A DNA stretch of 64,000 nucleotides from Xylanimonas allomyrinae. GTDB taxonomy: Bacteria > Actinomycetota > Actinomycetes > Actinomycetales > Cellulomonadaceae. Positions 1-9,266 of the stretch are shown in pieces. The stretch lies in the NCBI RefSeq assembly GCF_004135345.1, contig NZ_CP035495.1, positions 3,038,001 through 3,102,000 on the forward strand, read 5' to 3'. A model generated the notes under the pieces. That model ran no database searches, was not told the DNA's origin, and saw nothing but the letters and a program-made list of their open reading frames with translations. The stretch's first letter is position 1. Each line of letters opens with the position of its first letter. The translations under genes and the position numbers were made by a program.

Positions 1-170
1 AGGTCGACGACGCCGGGCCTGCCGCGCTCGTGGGTCGCACCGCGGGCGGGCAGTTCCGTGACGCGGGCCTCGCCCTGCACTGGTTCCGCAAGAAGGTCCG
101 TGACGTGCTGCCGCACGCATTCGCCCCCCACCCCCCGACAGCGCCGTCGAACCCCGAGGAGACACCATGA
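1..170 (+). CDS. cse1: Cse1/CasA (Cas8e), C-terminal fragment
   Basis: Only the last ~55 codons of the gene lie in the window; it is read in the frame starting at base 3 and ends at TGA 168-170. The tail contains A-L-H-W-F-R-K-K-V-R, the kind of basic helix found at the end of Cse1 (Cas8e), the large Cascade subunit that recognises the PAM and recruits Cas3. The stop overlaps the ATG at 167 in an ATGA junction, like the other cas gene junctions downstream. Identity is inferred mainly from its position directly upstream of cse2 and from this tail. Two C6 runs near 125-138 are possible places for base-count errors. Confidence 0.75.
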   Translation, partial: VDDAGPAALVGRTAGGQFRDAGLALHWFRKKVRDVLPHAFAPHPPTAPSNPEETP

Positions 171-876
171 GCCATCCGCTCGCACCGATCACCGCCGCAG
201 GCGGGCCAGACGGGCGGGGACCTGCCCCGGGTCGACGCCGCCCCGGGACCGCGTGCGGAGCCTCGTCGCGTCTCGCGCCTCCGCGCTGGCGGCGTCACGG
301 CACCGGCCTCCGACGATCGCGATGCTCGCGCGCCTGCGGGCGAACCTGGGCCGTGAGCCCGGCGTCGACCCCACGATCTGGGCGATGACGATCGACGACG
401 TGTCGAACGAGGCGAAGAGCGACACGCCCACGCGTGAGGAGCGTTCGGTGCACCTCGCGATGACCTTGTTCGCGGCGCACCAGCAGTCGCGTCCGAACGG
501 TGTGCACCTGCCCAGCGTCGGTCTCGGCCAGGCGATCGCCCGCCTCGACCGGGCCGTCACCGGGGGTGACGGCGACGGGACGTCGTCCGTGCGACGCCGG
601 TTCGACGCCGCCGTCACCAGCGCCACCCTGCCCGAGATCGCCCACCACCTGCGTGGTCTCGTCGGGCAGCTTCGCAGCGCCGACGTCGGGCTCGACTACG
701 GCCTGCTCGCGCAGGACCTGTGGGACTTCCAGCAGCCGGGTCGCACCGACGACGTCCGGCGCCGCTGGGCACGCCAGTACTACCGCCTCGACCGTCAGGC
801 CGCGGCAGACGATTCGAGCACCACCGAGAGCACCACTGAGAGCACCACCGAGAGCACCGCCGAGGAGCACTTGTGA
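167..876 (+). CDS. cse2: Cse2/CasB small Cascade subunit, reading frame broken near the 5' end
   Basis: Cse2 forms the dimeric belly of type I-E Cascade and stabilises the crRNA and R-loop. The body reads in the frame of base 253, from V-R-S-L-V-A-S through L-A-R-L-R-A-N-L-G to a Ser/Thr/Glu-rich tail made of repeated S-T-T-E units. The best start, ATG 167, has a GAGGAG ribosome binding site and overlaps the cse1 stop, but it lies in another frame. Joining the two needs one extra base between about 200 and 250, a stretch of short G and C runs. The alternative is a start at GTG 253, giving 207 residues, within the family's range but without the usual N-terminal tail. The stop overlaps cas7e (GTGA at 873). 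Confidence 0.8.
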
Positions 877-2021
877 CCCGCACGATCGTGGACGTCCACC
901 TGCTGCAGACCGTCCCCCCGAGCAACCTCAACCGTGACGACACCGGATCGCCCAAGACGGCGACCTACGGCGGCGTCCGGCGCGCCAGGGTGTCGTCCCA
1001 GGCATGGAAGCGCGCCACCCGCCAGGCGTTCCGTGACCACCTGGACGCCTCCGAGCTCGGGGTGCGGACCAAGCGCGTCGTCGAGCTTCTCGGCGAGAGG
1101 ATCGGCACGATCGACGCCGACCTCGCCGGTGACCAGGCCCTGGCCGCGGCACAGAGCGTGCTCACGGCGGCCGGCATCTCCGTGAAGGAGCCGCGCACCA
1201 AGAAGGGCGCCCCCGCCGAGTCGGGGTACCTGCTCTTCCTGTCGGAGCAGCAGATCGACGCCCTCGCCCACCTGGCGGTCGAGGCTGCCGTGGCCGGGCA
1301 GGCGCCCGCCAAGGCGGATGCGCAGGCGCTCGTCAAGGGCAAGAACTCGATCGACCTGGCCCTGTTCGGCCGTATGGTCGCCGACGTCACCGACCTCAAC
1401 GTGGACGCCTCGTGCCAGGTCGCGCACGCACTGTCGACCCACGCCGTCGAGACGGAGTACGACTACTTCACCGCCGTCGACGACCACAAGGCCGCCGACG
1501 CCGAGGAGGACCACGGCGCCGGGATGATCGGCACGGTCGAGTTCAACTCGGCCACGCTCTACCGCTACGCGACCGTCGACGTCGACCTCCTGGCCGCGAA
1601 CCTGGGGGACGTCACCGCCACCGAGCGTGCCGTGCGCGCGTTCCTCGAGGCGTTCGTGAAGTCGATGCCGACCGGCAAGCAGAACACCTTCGCCAACCGG
1701 ACGCTGCCCGACGCCGTCGTGATCAGCGTCCGCGAGGACCAGCCGGTCTCGTACGTGGGCGCCTTCGAAGAGGCGGTCACGGAGACGATCGACGGCGGCC
1801 GCGTGCGCCGATCGGCGCAGAAGCTCGCCGACTACGCGCGCGACGTCGCGGACGCCTACGGCGACGGCTCCGTCGTCAAGACGTGGGTCGTCGGCATCGG
1901 GTCGGCCGCGGAGCCGCTCGAGGCGCTCGGCGAGCGTGCCGGGTTGGACGCCACCATCGACGCGGCCGTCTCACTGGTGTCCGCGCGGCTGGCTCCCGCG
2001 AGCGACGCCGTGCCCGCATGA
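873..2021 (+). CDS. cas7e: Cas7e (Cse4/CasC) Cascade backbone protein
   Basis: 382 residues. The N-terminus reads V-D-V-H-L-L-Q-T-V-P-P-S-N-L-N-R-D-D, then R-R-A-R-V-S-S-Q-A-W-K-R, the recognisable opening of Cas7e, whose copies form the helical filament along the crRNA spacer. K-S-M-P-T-G-K-Q-N-T-F-A-N-R near residues 265-278 is the conserved thumb-side segment. The gene starts with GTG 873, overlapping the cse2 stop, and its own TGA overlaps the cas5e ATG at 2018, so translation is probably coupled. Length and motifs are normal and no frame defect is visible. Confidence 0.95.
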   Translation: MTRTIVDVHLLQTVPPSNLNRDDTGSPKTATYGGVRRARVSSQAWKRATRQAFRDHLDASELGVRTKRVVELLGERIGTIDADLAGDQALAAAQSVLTAAGISVKEPRTKKGAPAESGYLLFLSEQQIDALAHLAVEAAVAGQAPAKADAQALVKGKNSIDLALFGRMVADVTDLNVDASCQVAHALSTHAVETEYDYFTAVDDHKAADAEEDHGAGMIGTVEFNSATLYRYATVDVDLLAANLGDVTATERAVRAFLEAFVKSMPTGKQNTFANRTLPDAVVISVREDQPVSYVGAFEEAVTETIDGGRVRRSAQKLADYARDVADAYGDGSVVKTWVVGIGSAAEPLEALGERAGLDATIDAAVSLVSARLAPASDAVPA

Positions 2022-2743
2022 GCACGCTCGTGCTCCGGCTCGCCGGGCCGATGCAGGCGTGGGGTGGCTCGTCACGGTTCACGCGGCGAGCCACCGACCA
2101 CGCGCCGACGAAGAGCGGCGTCGTCGGACTGCTCGCTGCGGCGCAAGGGCTGCGACGGACAGACCCTCTGGAGGATCTGCTCTCGCTGCGGTTCGGCGTC
2201 CGCCTGGACCAGCCCGGACGGGTCGAACGGGACTTCCAGACGACCCGGAGCGCCGACGGCGGCAAGTCGTTCCCCCTGACCGAGCGTTTCTACCTCACCG
2301 ACGCCACCTTCGTCGCCGCGGTCGAAGGGGACGCGGCCCTCGTCGCAGCCCTCGACGAGGCCGTGCGCCGTCCGGCGTTCCCGCTGTACCTGGGGCGCCG
2401 GTCCTGCCCCCCGGCGGGTCCGCTCACGATGGGCGTCCGGGACGCCGACCTGTGGTCGACTCTGACCGACCTGGATGCCACGCCCTGGCAGGCGGCCACC
2501 TGGTGGCGCCGCAAGCAGGCGAACGACGTGCGCGTCGAGGTGCGCGTGGACGCCGAGGCCGTGCCTGCCGCGCTGCCCGACCGTGACCGCGTGACGCTGA
2601 ACCAGCAGGACTCACCGGTCAGCTTCGACCCGCGCATGCGCGAGTGGGGCTGGCGGTCCGTCGTCCAGACGTCCGTCCTCGTTCCGAACCCCGACGGCCA
2701 CCGTCACCGTCACGACCCGATGGCCTTGCTCGGAGGCGCCTGA
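2018..2743 (+). CDS. cas5e: Cas5e (CasD) Cascade 5'-handle-binding protein
   Basis: 241 residues starting M-S-T-L-V-L-R-L-A-G-P-M-Q-A-W-G, the signature N-terminus of Cas5e, a RAMP protein that caps the 5' handle of the crRNA and contacts Cse1. F-T-R-R-A-T-D-H-A-P-T-K-S-G-V-V-G-L follows and is typical of the family. The start was chosen at ATG 2018, overlapping the cas7e stop; an open frame extends further upstream but is only a shadow inside cas7e. The stop at 2741-2743 overlaps the cas6e ATG by one base. Confidence 0.95.
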   Translation: MSTLVLRLAGPMQAWGGSSRFTRRATDHAPTKSGVVGLLAAAQGLRRTDPLEDLLSLRFGVRLDQPGRVERDFQTTRSADGGKSFPLTERFYLTDATFVAAVEGDAALVAALDEAVRRPAFPLYLGRRSCPPAGPLTMGVRDADLWSTLTDLDATPWQAATWWRRKQANDVRVEVRVDAEAVPAALPDRDRVTLNQQDSPVSFDPRMREWGWRSVVQTSVLVPNPDGHRHRHDPMALLGGA

Positions 2744-3429
2744 TGCATCTGTCGCGAATCCAGATCAACCCCGCCCGGCGCGGGGGCCGCAAGCTCCTCG
2801 GATCGCCGCAGGCGATGCACGCGGCCGTGCTCGCGGCGTTCCCGCAGCCGGACGGCGAGCGCGGGCGCGTCCTGTGGCGTGTCGACCGCGACACGCACCA
2901 GTGCTGGCTGTACGTGGTGAGCGCGCCCGCGCCGGACTTCGCCCACATCGTCGAGCAGGCGGGATGGCAGACGACCGAGGACACCTGGGCGGTGCGCCCC
3001 TACGCACCGCTGCTCGACAGGCTTGAGGAGGGGCAGACCTGGGCCTTCCGGCTCACCGCGAACCCCACCAGGGCGAGCCGCGCCACCACGGTGGCCGACG
3101 GCGTCCCGGTGCCGCCCGCCACCAAGGACGGACGTTCGCGCAGGTACGGCCACGTGACGGTCAGCCAGCAGGTCGAGTGGCTGACGAGCCGTGCCGCGGG
3201 CTGGGGGTTCGCTCTCCTGCGGAACGACGCGACCAGGGACGTCGTCGTCCACGACCGGCGTGTGGAACGGTTCCACCGCGCTGGCGCCACCGTGACGATC
3301 GCCAAGGCGACCTACGACGGCGTACTCACCGTCACCGATCCTGGTGCGCTCCGGCACGTCATGACCGCGGGCGCAGGCCCGGCGAAGGGGTACGGGTGCG
3401 GCCTCCTGACGCTGGCGCCGGCATCCTGA
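2743..3429 (+). CDS. cas6e: Cas6e (Cse3/CasE) pre-crRNA endonuclease
   Basis: 228 residues from ATG 2743, overlapping the cas5e stop. Cas6e cuts pre-crRNA at the 3' base of the repeat hairpin. The N-terminal M-H-L-S-R-I, the His at residue 26 in S-P-Q-A-M-H-A-A-V (the position of the catalytic His in characterised type I-E Cas6 proteins) and the C-terminal glycine-rich G-P-A-K-G-Y-G-C-G-L-L all fit the family. The repeats downstream have the matching stable stem (CCCCGC/GCGGGG). The gene ends one base before cas1e begins. Confidence 0.95.
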   Translation: MHLSRIQINPARRGGRKLLGSPQAMHAAVLAAFPQPDGERGRVLWRVDRDTHQCWLYVVSAPAPDFAHIVEQAGWQTTEDTWAVRPYAPLLDRLEEGQTWAFRLTANPTRASRATTVADGVPVPPATKDGRSRRYGHVTVSQQVEWLTSRAAGWGFALLRNDATRDVVVHDRRVERFHRAGATVTIAKATYDGVLTVTDPGALRHVMTAGAGPAKGYGCGLLTLAPAS

Positions 3430-3430
3430 C

Positions 3431-4388
3431 ATGATTCCCGGCGCGCGGCCGCCGTCGGTCCCGGACCTCGTGCGAGCCCAGGACCGCCTGACGTTCCTCT
3501 ACCTGGAACGGTGCGTCGTCTCGCGCGACGCCAGCGCGATCACGGCGACCGACGAGCGCGGCACGGTGCACATCCCCGCAGCGACGCTCGGAGCGCTGCT
3601 CCTGGGCCCAGGCACCAACGTCACGCACCAGGCGATGGTCCTGCTCGCCGAGAGCGCGTCCACCGTCGTCTGGGTGGGCGAGCGAGGCGTGCGCTACTAC
3701 GCGCACGGAAGGTCGCTCGCTCGCTCCTCGCGGCTTCTCGAAGCCCAGGCCCAGCTCGTGACAAGGCGAGACACCCGCCTCACCGTCGCGAGGAAGATGT
3801 ACGAGATGCGCTTCCCAGGGGAAGACGTCGCGTCGCTCACGATGCAGCAGCTGCGCGGACGCGAAGGCGCCCGCGTGCGCCGCACCTACCGGGAAGAGTC
3901 CCGCCGCACCGGCGTCGCCTGGACCGGCCGCGACTACCGGCCAGACGACTTCGCCGCATCCGACCCCGTCAACCAAGCACTCTCCGCAGCCACGACCTGC
4001 CTGTACGGGATGACGCACGCGGTCATCGTCGCGCTGGGCTGCTCACCCGGGCTCGGCTTCGTCCACACCGGCCACGAACGATCGTTCGTCTACGACATCG
4101 CAGACCTGTACAAGGCGGAGCTCGCGATCCCCGTCGCGTTCGACGCCGCCACGCTCAACCTTGCCGACATCGGCGGTCACGTCAGACGCGAGATGCGCGA
4201 CCGCATGGTCGCCGCACACCTGCTCGAGCGCTGCGTCCGCGACGTGACATGGCTGCTGACAGGCGAGGACGCCGACACGGGGCAAGACGCGGAGGAGTGG
4301 GCCGACGTCGTCATGCTCTGGGACGGGCAGGGCTCCGCCGTCGCCGGGGCACGTCTACGGGACCGAGCACGAGGACCCCGGCTGGTGA
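3431..4388 (+). CDS. cas1e: Cas1e integrase; frame slips near the 3' end and runs into cas2
   Basis: Cas1 is the metal-dependent integrase that, with Cas2, inserts new spacers. The catalytic positions are visible: Glu in L-R-G-R-E-G-A-R-V, and His and Asp in G-F-V-H-T-G-H-E-R-S-F-V-Y-D-I-A-D. The frame is good to D-G-Q-G-S-A-V-A-G (about 4348). After the GGGG run at 4346-4349, a one-base shift gives H-V-Y-G-T-E-H-E-D-P-G-W and a TGA at 4386-4388 that overlaps the cas2 GTG at 4385, the usual cas1-cas2 arrangement. As written, the frame continues without a stop to 4846, producing an apparent 471-residue Cas1-Cas2 fusion. A sequencing slip is the simplest cause, but a real fusion cannot be excluded. 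Confidence 0.9.
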
Positions 4389-4846
4389 TCGTCGTCGTGC
4401 TGTCCGTGACACCGGAGAAGCTCCGCGGCGAACTGACACGGTGGCTGCTCGAGATCAGCGCGGGCGTCTACGTCGGACACCTGCCGGCACGGGTCCGCGA
4501 ACGCCTGTGGACTCGGATCGTCGACGACGTCGGCCGCGGAAGAGCGCTCATGGTCTGGTCGGCACGCACCGAACAGCGACTCGCGTTCCGCGTCCACAAC
4601 CACGCGTGGTCCGTCGAGGACTTCGACGGGATCGCGCTCATGCGACGACGTTCCGTGCGGCGCGATCCCGCGAGCGCCGCAGACCTCCCGCCCCGGCAAC
4701 CGGGCGAGAAACCCGAGGACCACGAATCGTCGGGAGGCACGCGCACCTGGAGCAACGCCGGCCGACGCCGCCGGTACCGCTCCAGCGTCGAACAACGCCG
4801 AATCACGCTGAAAGGTCAAGACAGAGACCCCGAGGCGGACGAGTGA
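4385..4846 (+). CDS. cas2e: Cas2e, spacer-acquisition partner of Cas1
   Basis: From GTG 4385, 153 residues: V-I-V-V-V-L-S-V-T-P-E-K-L-R-G-E-L-T-R-W-L-L-E-I, then A-G-V-Y-V-G, the Cas2e core. Cas2e bridges two Cas1 dimers and measures the prespacer. The core ends near residue 90. A polar linker follows, and then a basic tail (W-S-N-A-G-R-R-R-R-Y) that I recall as common in actinobacterial Cas2e. In the sequence as given, this frame is continuous with cas1. The stop lies only 44 bp before the first CRISPR repeat, so the 3' end of the gene probably overlaps the functional leader. Confidence 0.9.
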   Translation: MIVVVLSVTPEKLRGELTRWLLEISAGVYVGHLPARVRERLWTRIVDDVGRGRALMVWSARTEQRLAFRVHNHAWSVEDFDGIALMRRRSVRRDPASAADLPPRQPGEKPEDHESSGGTRTWSNAGRRRRYRSSVEQRRITLKGQDRDPEADE

Positions 4847-4890
4847 ACGCGAATGATGGCGGGAGGCGATAGCGTCCCTGGTCAGGAAGT
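4847..4890 (+). promoter_or_regulatory. Short CRISPR leader
   Basis: Only 44 bp separate the cas2e stop from the first perfect repeat at 4891. New spacers should enter here, because the opposite end of the array carries the degenerate repeat. No AT-rich leader of the usual 60-100 bp is present. The somewhat less GC-rich cas2e 3' end (around 4800-4830) may carry part of the leader or the array promoter. No convincing -10/-35 pair is visible. Confidence 0.5.
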
Positions 4891-6424
4891 GTGTTCCCCG
4901 CGCGAGCGGGGATGAGCCCGCGCCTGCCGAGGACCGAGCGCGAGCCGATGGGTGTTCCCCGCGCGAGCGGGGATGAGCCGGCGTCGCGTGCGGCGTCGTC
5001 CAGGCCGTGCCCGTGTTCCCCGCGCGAGCGGGGATGAGCCCCGCGAGTGGCCGCCCGAGATCGAGGGGTGGCTGTGTTCCCCGCGCGAGCGGGGATGAGC
5101 CCGAGTCGGGCGAGGGTTCGGGACGCGCGACCGGGTGTTCCCCGCGCGAGCGGGGATGAGCCCTACGTCCAGGCCCACCTCGGCCACGAGTCCATGTGTT
5201 CCCCGCGCGAGCGGGGATGAGCCCTGCTCGATGCTGATGACGGCCAGGTCCTCGTAGTGTTCCCCGCGCGAGCGGGGATGAGCCCCTGCGGCGACAGCCG
5301 GGGTGACCACGGTGCGCGTGTTCCCCGCGCGAGCGGGGATGAGCCCCGGAGCGCAGGTCCCTGAGGTACCGGGCGTGCGTGTTCCCCGCGCGAGCGGGGA
5401 TGAGCCCCCACACTTTGTGGGGGTGCAAGCCCAAGAGGGGTGTTCCCCGCGCGAGCGGGGATGAGCCGCTCGAACACCTGACGCGCGAGCATGGCTGCGA
5501 GTGTTCCCCGCGCGAGCGGGGATGAGCCCTGGCCGGCGGCGACGATCACGCCGGACGCCGTCGTGTTCCCCGCGCGAGCGGGGATGAGCCCAGGCCGAAG
5601 GGGACGGCGCTGACGGGCCACTGGTGTGTTCCCCGCGCGAGCGGGGATGAGCCGGTGATGAAGTCGGTCTCGCCGAAGCGCATGGGGTGTTCCCCGCGCG
5701 AGCGGGGATGAGCCGCCGACCGCGTCGGTGGCGGGCAGGAGGTCCCAGTGTTCCCCGCGCGAGCGGGGATGAGCCTGCTCTGACGCTCGCCGGGGCCTAC
5801 CAGTACCGGTGTTCCCCGCGCGAGCGGGGATGAGCCCTCTGTGGTCGACTGATTCGACCACGGGGAGGCGGTGTTCCCCGCGCGAGCGGGGATGAGCCGG
5901 CTCTGGCCGACAATGGCGCGACGCTCGACATGTGTTCCCCGCGCGAGCGGGGATGAGCCGGCAGCCATCCGCGCCGGACGCCGCGACGTGCTGTGTTCCC
6001 CGCGCGAGCGGGGATGAGCCCCAGATCGCCCTGCGCTTGGAGATCGTGTTCGGGTGTTCCCCGCGCGAGCGGGGATGAGCCTGTCGGCAACCCAGTCGGC
6101 ATCGTCGCCTCGAGGTGTTCCCCGCGCGAGCGGGGATGAGCCGGCGAGCGACGCCTTCCTTGCGTCACTCGGGATGTGTTCCCCGCGCGAGCGGGGATGA
6201 GCCTTGCTTCGTTGAGGCCGAGACGGACACATAGGCGTGTTCCCCGCGCGAGCGGGGATGAGCCCGTAACCGCCCGCAGCCGCCCGAACGCGAGCTCGTG
6301 TTCCCCGCGCGAGCGGGGATGAGCCTCAAAGGCGGGCACCCGCGTGATCCCCCTCGTAGTGTTCCCCGCGCGAGCGGGGATGAGCCGGAGTGACCCATGG
6401 CTGGGACCAACATCCCCTCGTGTT
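4891..6424 (+). CRISPR. Type I-E CRISPR array, block 1 (leader-proximal, 25 repeats)
   Basis: Twenty-five 28-nt repeats begin with GTGTTCCCCGCG and end with GGGGATGAGCC, with a hairpin CCCCGC-GCGA-GCGGGG; the first is at 4891 and the last full one at 6359-6386. Spacing is 61 nt, with spacers of 33-34 nt and one of 35 (5591-5625). I see no mutated repeats in this block, consistent with recent acquisition. The block ends in a 33-nt spacer followed by GTGTT, the first five bases of the next repeat, where an IS256 element interrupts it. The spacer at 5899-5931 recurs at 11901-11933. Confidence 0.98.
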
Positions 6425-7860
6425 GGTCAAGCCCCAGCAGGTGGTGTAGCGCGTTGTGATCCTTCGTCGTGTCGGTCAGGTCAGGCGGCGGCTCCGAGGG
6501 TCAGCGGCTGGGCGGGGACGACGTCGGTGGAGACGGCCAGAGGGGTGCGTGCCTTCTTGAGGGCGTCGAGGGAGAAGTAGCGGCGCCCTTCGGCCCACTC
6601 GTCGTGCTGTTCGGCCAGGACGGCGCCGACGAGCCGCACGATGGCGTCACGGTTAGGGAAGATGCCCACGACGTCGGTGCGACGGCGGATCTCCTTGTTG
6701 AGCCGTTCGTTGGGATTGTTCGACCAGATCTGTCTCCAGATCTCCTTGGGGAACGCGGTGAACGCGAGGATGTCGGCGCGGGTGGCGTCGAGGTGGTCGT
6801 GCACGTCGGGCAGCGGGGTGGCGACCATGTCGAGGAGCTGGTCGAACTGCGTGGTCACCGCCGCGGGGGTGGGCTGGTCGTAGACAGAGTGCAGCATCGC
6901 CTTGACGGCCGGCCAGGACGCCTTGGGGCACACGCTCATGAGGTTCGCGGCGTAGTGAGTGCGGCAGCGTTGCCAGGTCGCTCCGGGCAGGTTCGCCGCG
7001 ATCGCTTCGACCAGGCCGCGGTGGGCGTCCGAGGTCACCAGGCGCACCCCGGTCAGGCCGCGGGCGACGAGGTCGGCGAAGAACTCGTTCCACGCCGCGC
7101 CGGTTTCCGAGGTCACCACGCGGGTGCCGAGGACCTCACGGTGCCCGTCACCGTTGACGCCCGTGGCCACGAGCACGACGGCGTTGATCACCCGGCCGGC
7201 CTCACGGACCTTCATCGTCAAAGCGTCCGCGGCGACGAAAGTGAACGGGCCGGACTCGTCCAGCGGGCGGTGGCGGAACGCGTCGACCTGCTCGTCCAGG
7301 TCGGCGGCCATGCGGGAGACCTGCGACTTCGAGAGCCCGTCGATCCCGAGGGTCTTGACGAGCTTGTCCATCCGGCGCGTCGAGACGCCTGCCAGGTAGC
7401 AGTCCGCGACCACGGTGGTCAGGGCGGACTCGGCCCGCTTGCGGCGCTCGAGGAGCCAGTCTGGGAAGTAGGTCCCCTCGCGCAGCTTGGGGATCGCCAC
7501 GTCGATCGTCCCGACCCGGGTGTCCAGGGGCCGGTGCCGGTACCCGTTGCGCTGTGTCGTGCGCTCGGGCGAGCGTTGGCCCCACTCGGCGCCGACGACC
7601 GTGTCGGCGTGCTCGGAGAGCAGGGCGTTGATGATGTTGCCCAGCATCGTGCGCATGAAGTCCGGGGAGGACTCGGCCAACGCTTCGTGAAGCAGGCGGG
7701 CAGGGTCGATCATGTGAGGTGCGGTCATCGCGGGTACTCCGTTCGAGCGAACTTGGGAAGGTTCAACTCGAAGGATCACGCGGTGGCCGCCTCTCATCTC
7801 CCGGCTGTCACGCCGGCGACGGCCACCTGGCCGACCTACACCACTCTGCGGGACTCAACT
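6425..7860 (-). mobile_element. IS256-family element, copy A, inserted in the CRISPR array
   Basis: 1,436 bp bounded by imperfect terminal inverted repeats of about 24 bp (GTCAAGCCCCAGCAGGTGG at one end; the complement of GTTGAGTCCCGCAGAGTGG at the other). It is flanked by the 8-bp duplication CTCGTGTT at 6417-6424 and 7861-7868, which spans the last three bases of a spacer and the first five of a repeat. It encodes one transposase on the minus strand and is the mirror image of copy B at 9267-10702. The insertion separates block 1 from the rest of the array, so spacers beyond it probably lose the leader transcript unless the IS supplies an outward promoter. Confidence 0.95.
6481..7728 (-). 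CDS. IS256-family (mutator-type) transposase, copy A
   Basis: 415 residues from the ATG at 7728 (M-T-A-P-H-M-I-D-P), preceded by an ACGGAG ribosome binding site. It is a DDE transposase: Asp in [10 protein letters not shown], Asp in [10 protein letters not shown], and Glu in [13 protein letters not shown] fit the IS256/MULE catalytic triad, with C-R-T-H-Y-A-A-N-L between them. The protein is the same as that encoded by copy B, which implies recent activity. An overlapping long frame on the opposite strand is a codon-bias shadow. Confidence 0.95.
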   Translation of the reverse strand: MTAPHMIDPARLLHEALAESSPDFMRTMLGNIINALLSEHADTVVGAEWGQRSPERTTQRNGYRHRPLDTRVGTIDVAIPKLREGTYFPDWLLERRKRAESALTTVVADCYLAGVSTRRMDKLVKTLGIDGLSKSQVSRMAADLDEQVDAFRHRPLDESGPFTFVAADALTMKVREAGRVINAVVLVATGVNGDGHREVLGTRVVTSETGAAWNEFFADLVARGLTGVRLVTSDAHRGLVEAIAANLPGATWQRCRTHYAANLMSVCPKASWPAVKAMLHSVYDQPTPAAVTTQFDQLLDMVATPLPDVHDHLDATRADILAFTAFPKEIWRQIWSNNPNERLNKEIRRRTDVVGIFPNRDAIVRLVGAVLAEQHDEWAEGRRYFSLDALKKARTPLAVSTDVVPAQPLTLGAAA

Positions 7861-7863
7861 CTC

Positions 7864-9266
7864 GTGTTCCCCGCGCGAGCGGGGATGAGCCCTCGACGCA
7901 CAATCTCGCGAGCAAGCTCAAGGTGTGTTCCCCGCGCGAGCGGGGATGAGCCCAAGGAAGCCCCCCACCTGACTGTGCAGGTGGGGTGTTCCCCGCGCGA
8001 GCGGGGATGAGCCGACCTTCCAGCAGATCGGGTCGAGCGCGTCGTGGTGTTCCCCGCGCGAGCGGGGATGAGCCCGTGAACTCGGTCTTGGCGGCGAGCT
8101 TGCGGTTGTGTTCCCCGCGCGAGCGGGGATGAGCCTGCCTGCGCCTCGGAGCGGTGCTTGCGGTCGATGTGTTCCCCGCGCGAGCGGGGATGAGCCCGTG
8201 CTCGGCGCGACTCCGAGAGCGTCCGCGAGGTGTTCCCCGCGCGAGCGGGGATGAGCCTGAGGGTTTGAGATGACTGACTTCCTGCCCATCGTGTTCCCCG
8301 CGCGAGCGGGGATGAGCCGTCCCCGACATCGCGCCCGGTCCGGAGGTCGACGTGTTCCCCGCGCGAGCGGGGATGAGCCCCGAGATCGGAGCGCTCAGCG
8401 CGCCGCCCGGATGTGTTCCCCGCGCGAGCGGGGATGAGCCCGGCCCGCCACCTGCATTATGCGAGGTGGCGGGGTGTTCCCCGCGCGAGCGGGGATGAGC
8501 CCCCGCGCCGAGTGCCGTGCTCGATGCGCTCGACGTGTTCCCCGCGCGAGCGGGGATGAGCCCGACTGCGCGTAGCCCGAGCGCACCTGGCCGGTGTGTT
8601 CCCCGCGCGAGCGGGGATGAGCCCGACCAGACGAATGGCAGGGGGTGACCGTCCATGTGTTCCCCGCGCGAGCGGGGATGAGCCTCGCTCGACCTGCTCG
8701 GCCTCAGCGGGCAGCAGGTGTTCCCCGCGCGAGCGGGGATGAGCCGATGCCGCGACGATCCTCGTCAAGGATCATCCGGTGTTCCCCGCGCGAGCGGGGA
8801 TGAGCCCTCGGGCAAGAGCCTGCGCGACGCGATCGACCTGTGTTCCCCGCGCGAGCGGGGATGAGCCCCACGGTGTCGCTTCCATCAGAGAGTCCTCCAT
8901 GTGTTCCCCGCGCGAGCGGGGATGAGCCCTGCACCTGCGTGATCGGGGCGTCAGCGTTCTCGTGTTCCCCGCGCGAGCGGGGATGAGCCCGGCTAGCGCC
9001 TCCGCCGAGAACGAAAACGGTGGTGTTCCCCGCGCGAGCGGGGATGAGCCCCAGGCGCTCGACGAGGCGTCCGGCAAGGCCCGGTGTTCCCCGCGCGAGC
9101 GGGGATGAGCCCGACTTGCTCGACGCCCTCGGCTACACGTCGCTGTGTTCCCCGCGCGAGCGGGGATGAGCCTGCCGACGCCGTCGTGCCGGTCAGTCCG
9201 TGCGCGTGTTCCCCGCGCGAGCGGGGATGAGCCCGTCGAGCACCCCGGCAGGGGGATCTGCTCACC
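7864..9266 (+). CRISPR. Type I-E CRISPR array, block 2 (23 repeats between two IS256 copies)
   Basis: Twenty-three repeats of the same sequence and orientation as block 1 (first 7864, last 9206-9233), followed by a 33-nt spacer at 9234-9266 whose last eight bases are the target duplication of IS256 copy B. No mutated repeat is apparent. Several spacers are self-complementary, notably 8441-8473 (10-bp stem) and 7953-7985 (8-bp stem). The spacer at 8685-8717 is repeated exactly at 16594-16626. The unchanged orientation shows that the inverted IS pair has not flipped this block. Confidence 0.98.

Noticed and set aside
4355-6413. Long minus-strand open frames with periodic S-S-P-L-A-R-G-T / H-P-R-S-R-G-E-H sequence over the CRISPR blocks (same at 7808-9265, 10668-12507 and 16064-16808)
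   Set aside because: They are translations of the 28-nt repeats in successive frames, with no start signals; not proteins.
6469-8010. 513-codon plus-strand frame antisense to the IS256 transposase (and its mirror at 8772-10658)
   Set aside because: GC-rich antisense shadow of a clear DDE transposase; it runs on into CRISPR repeats.
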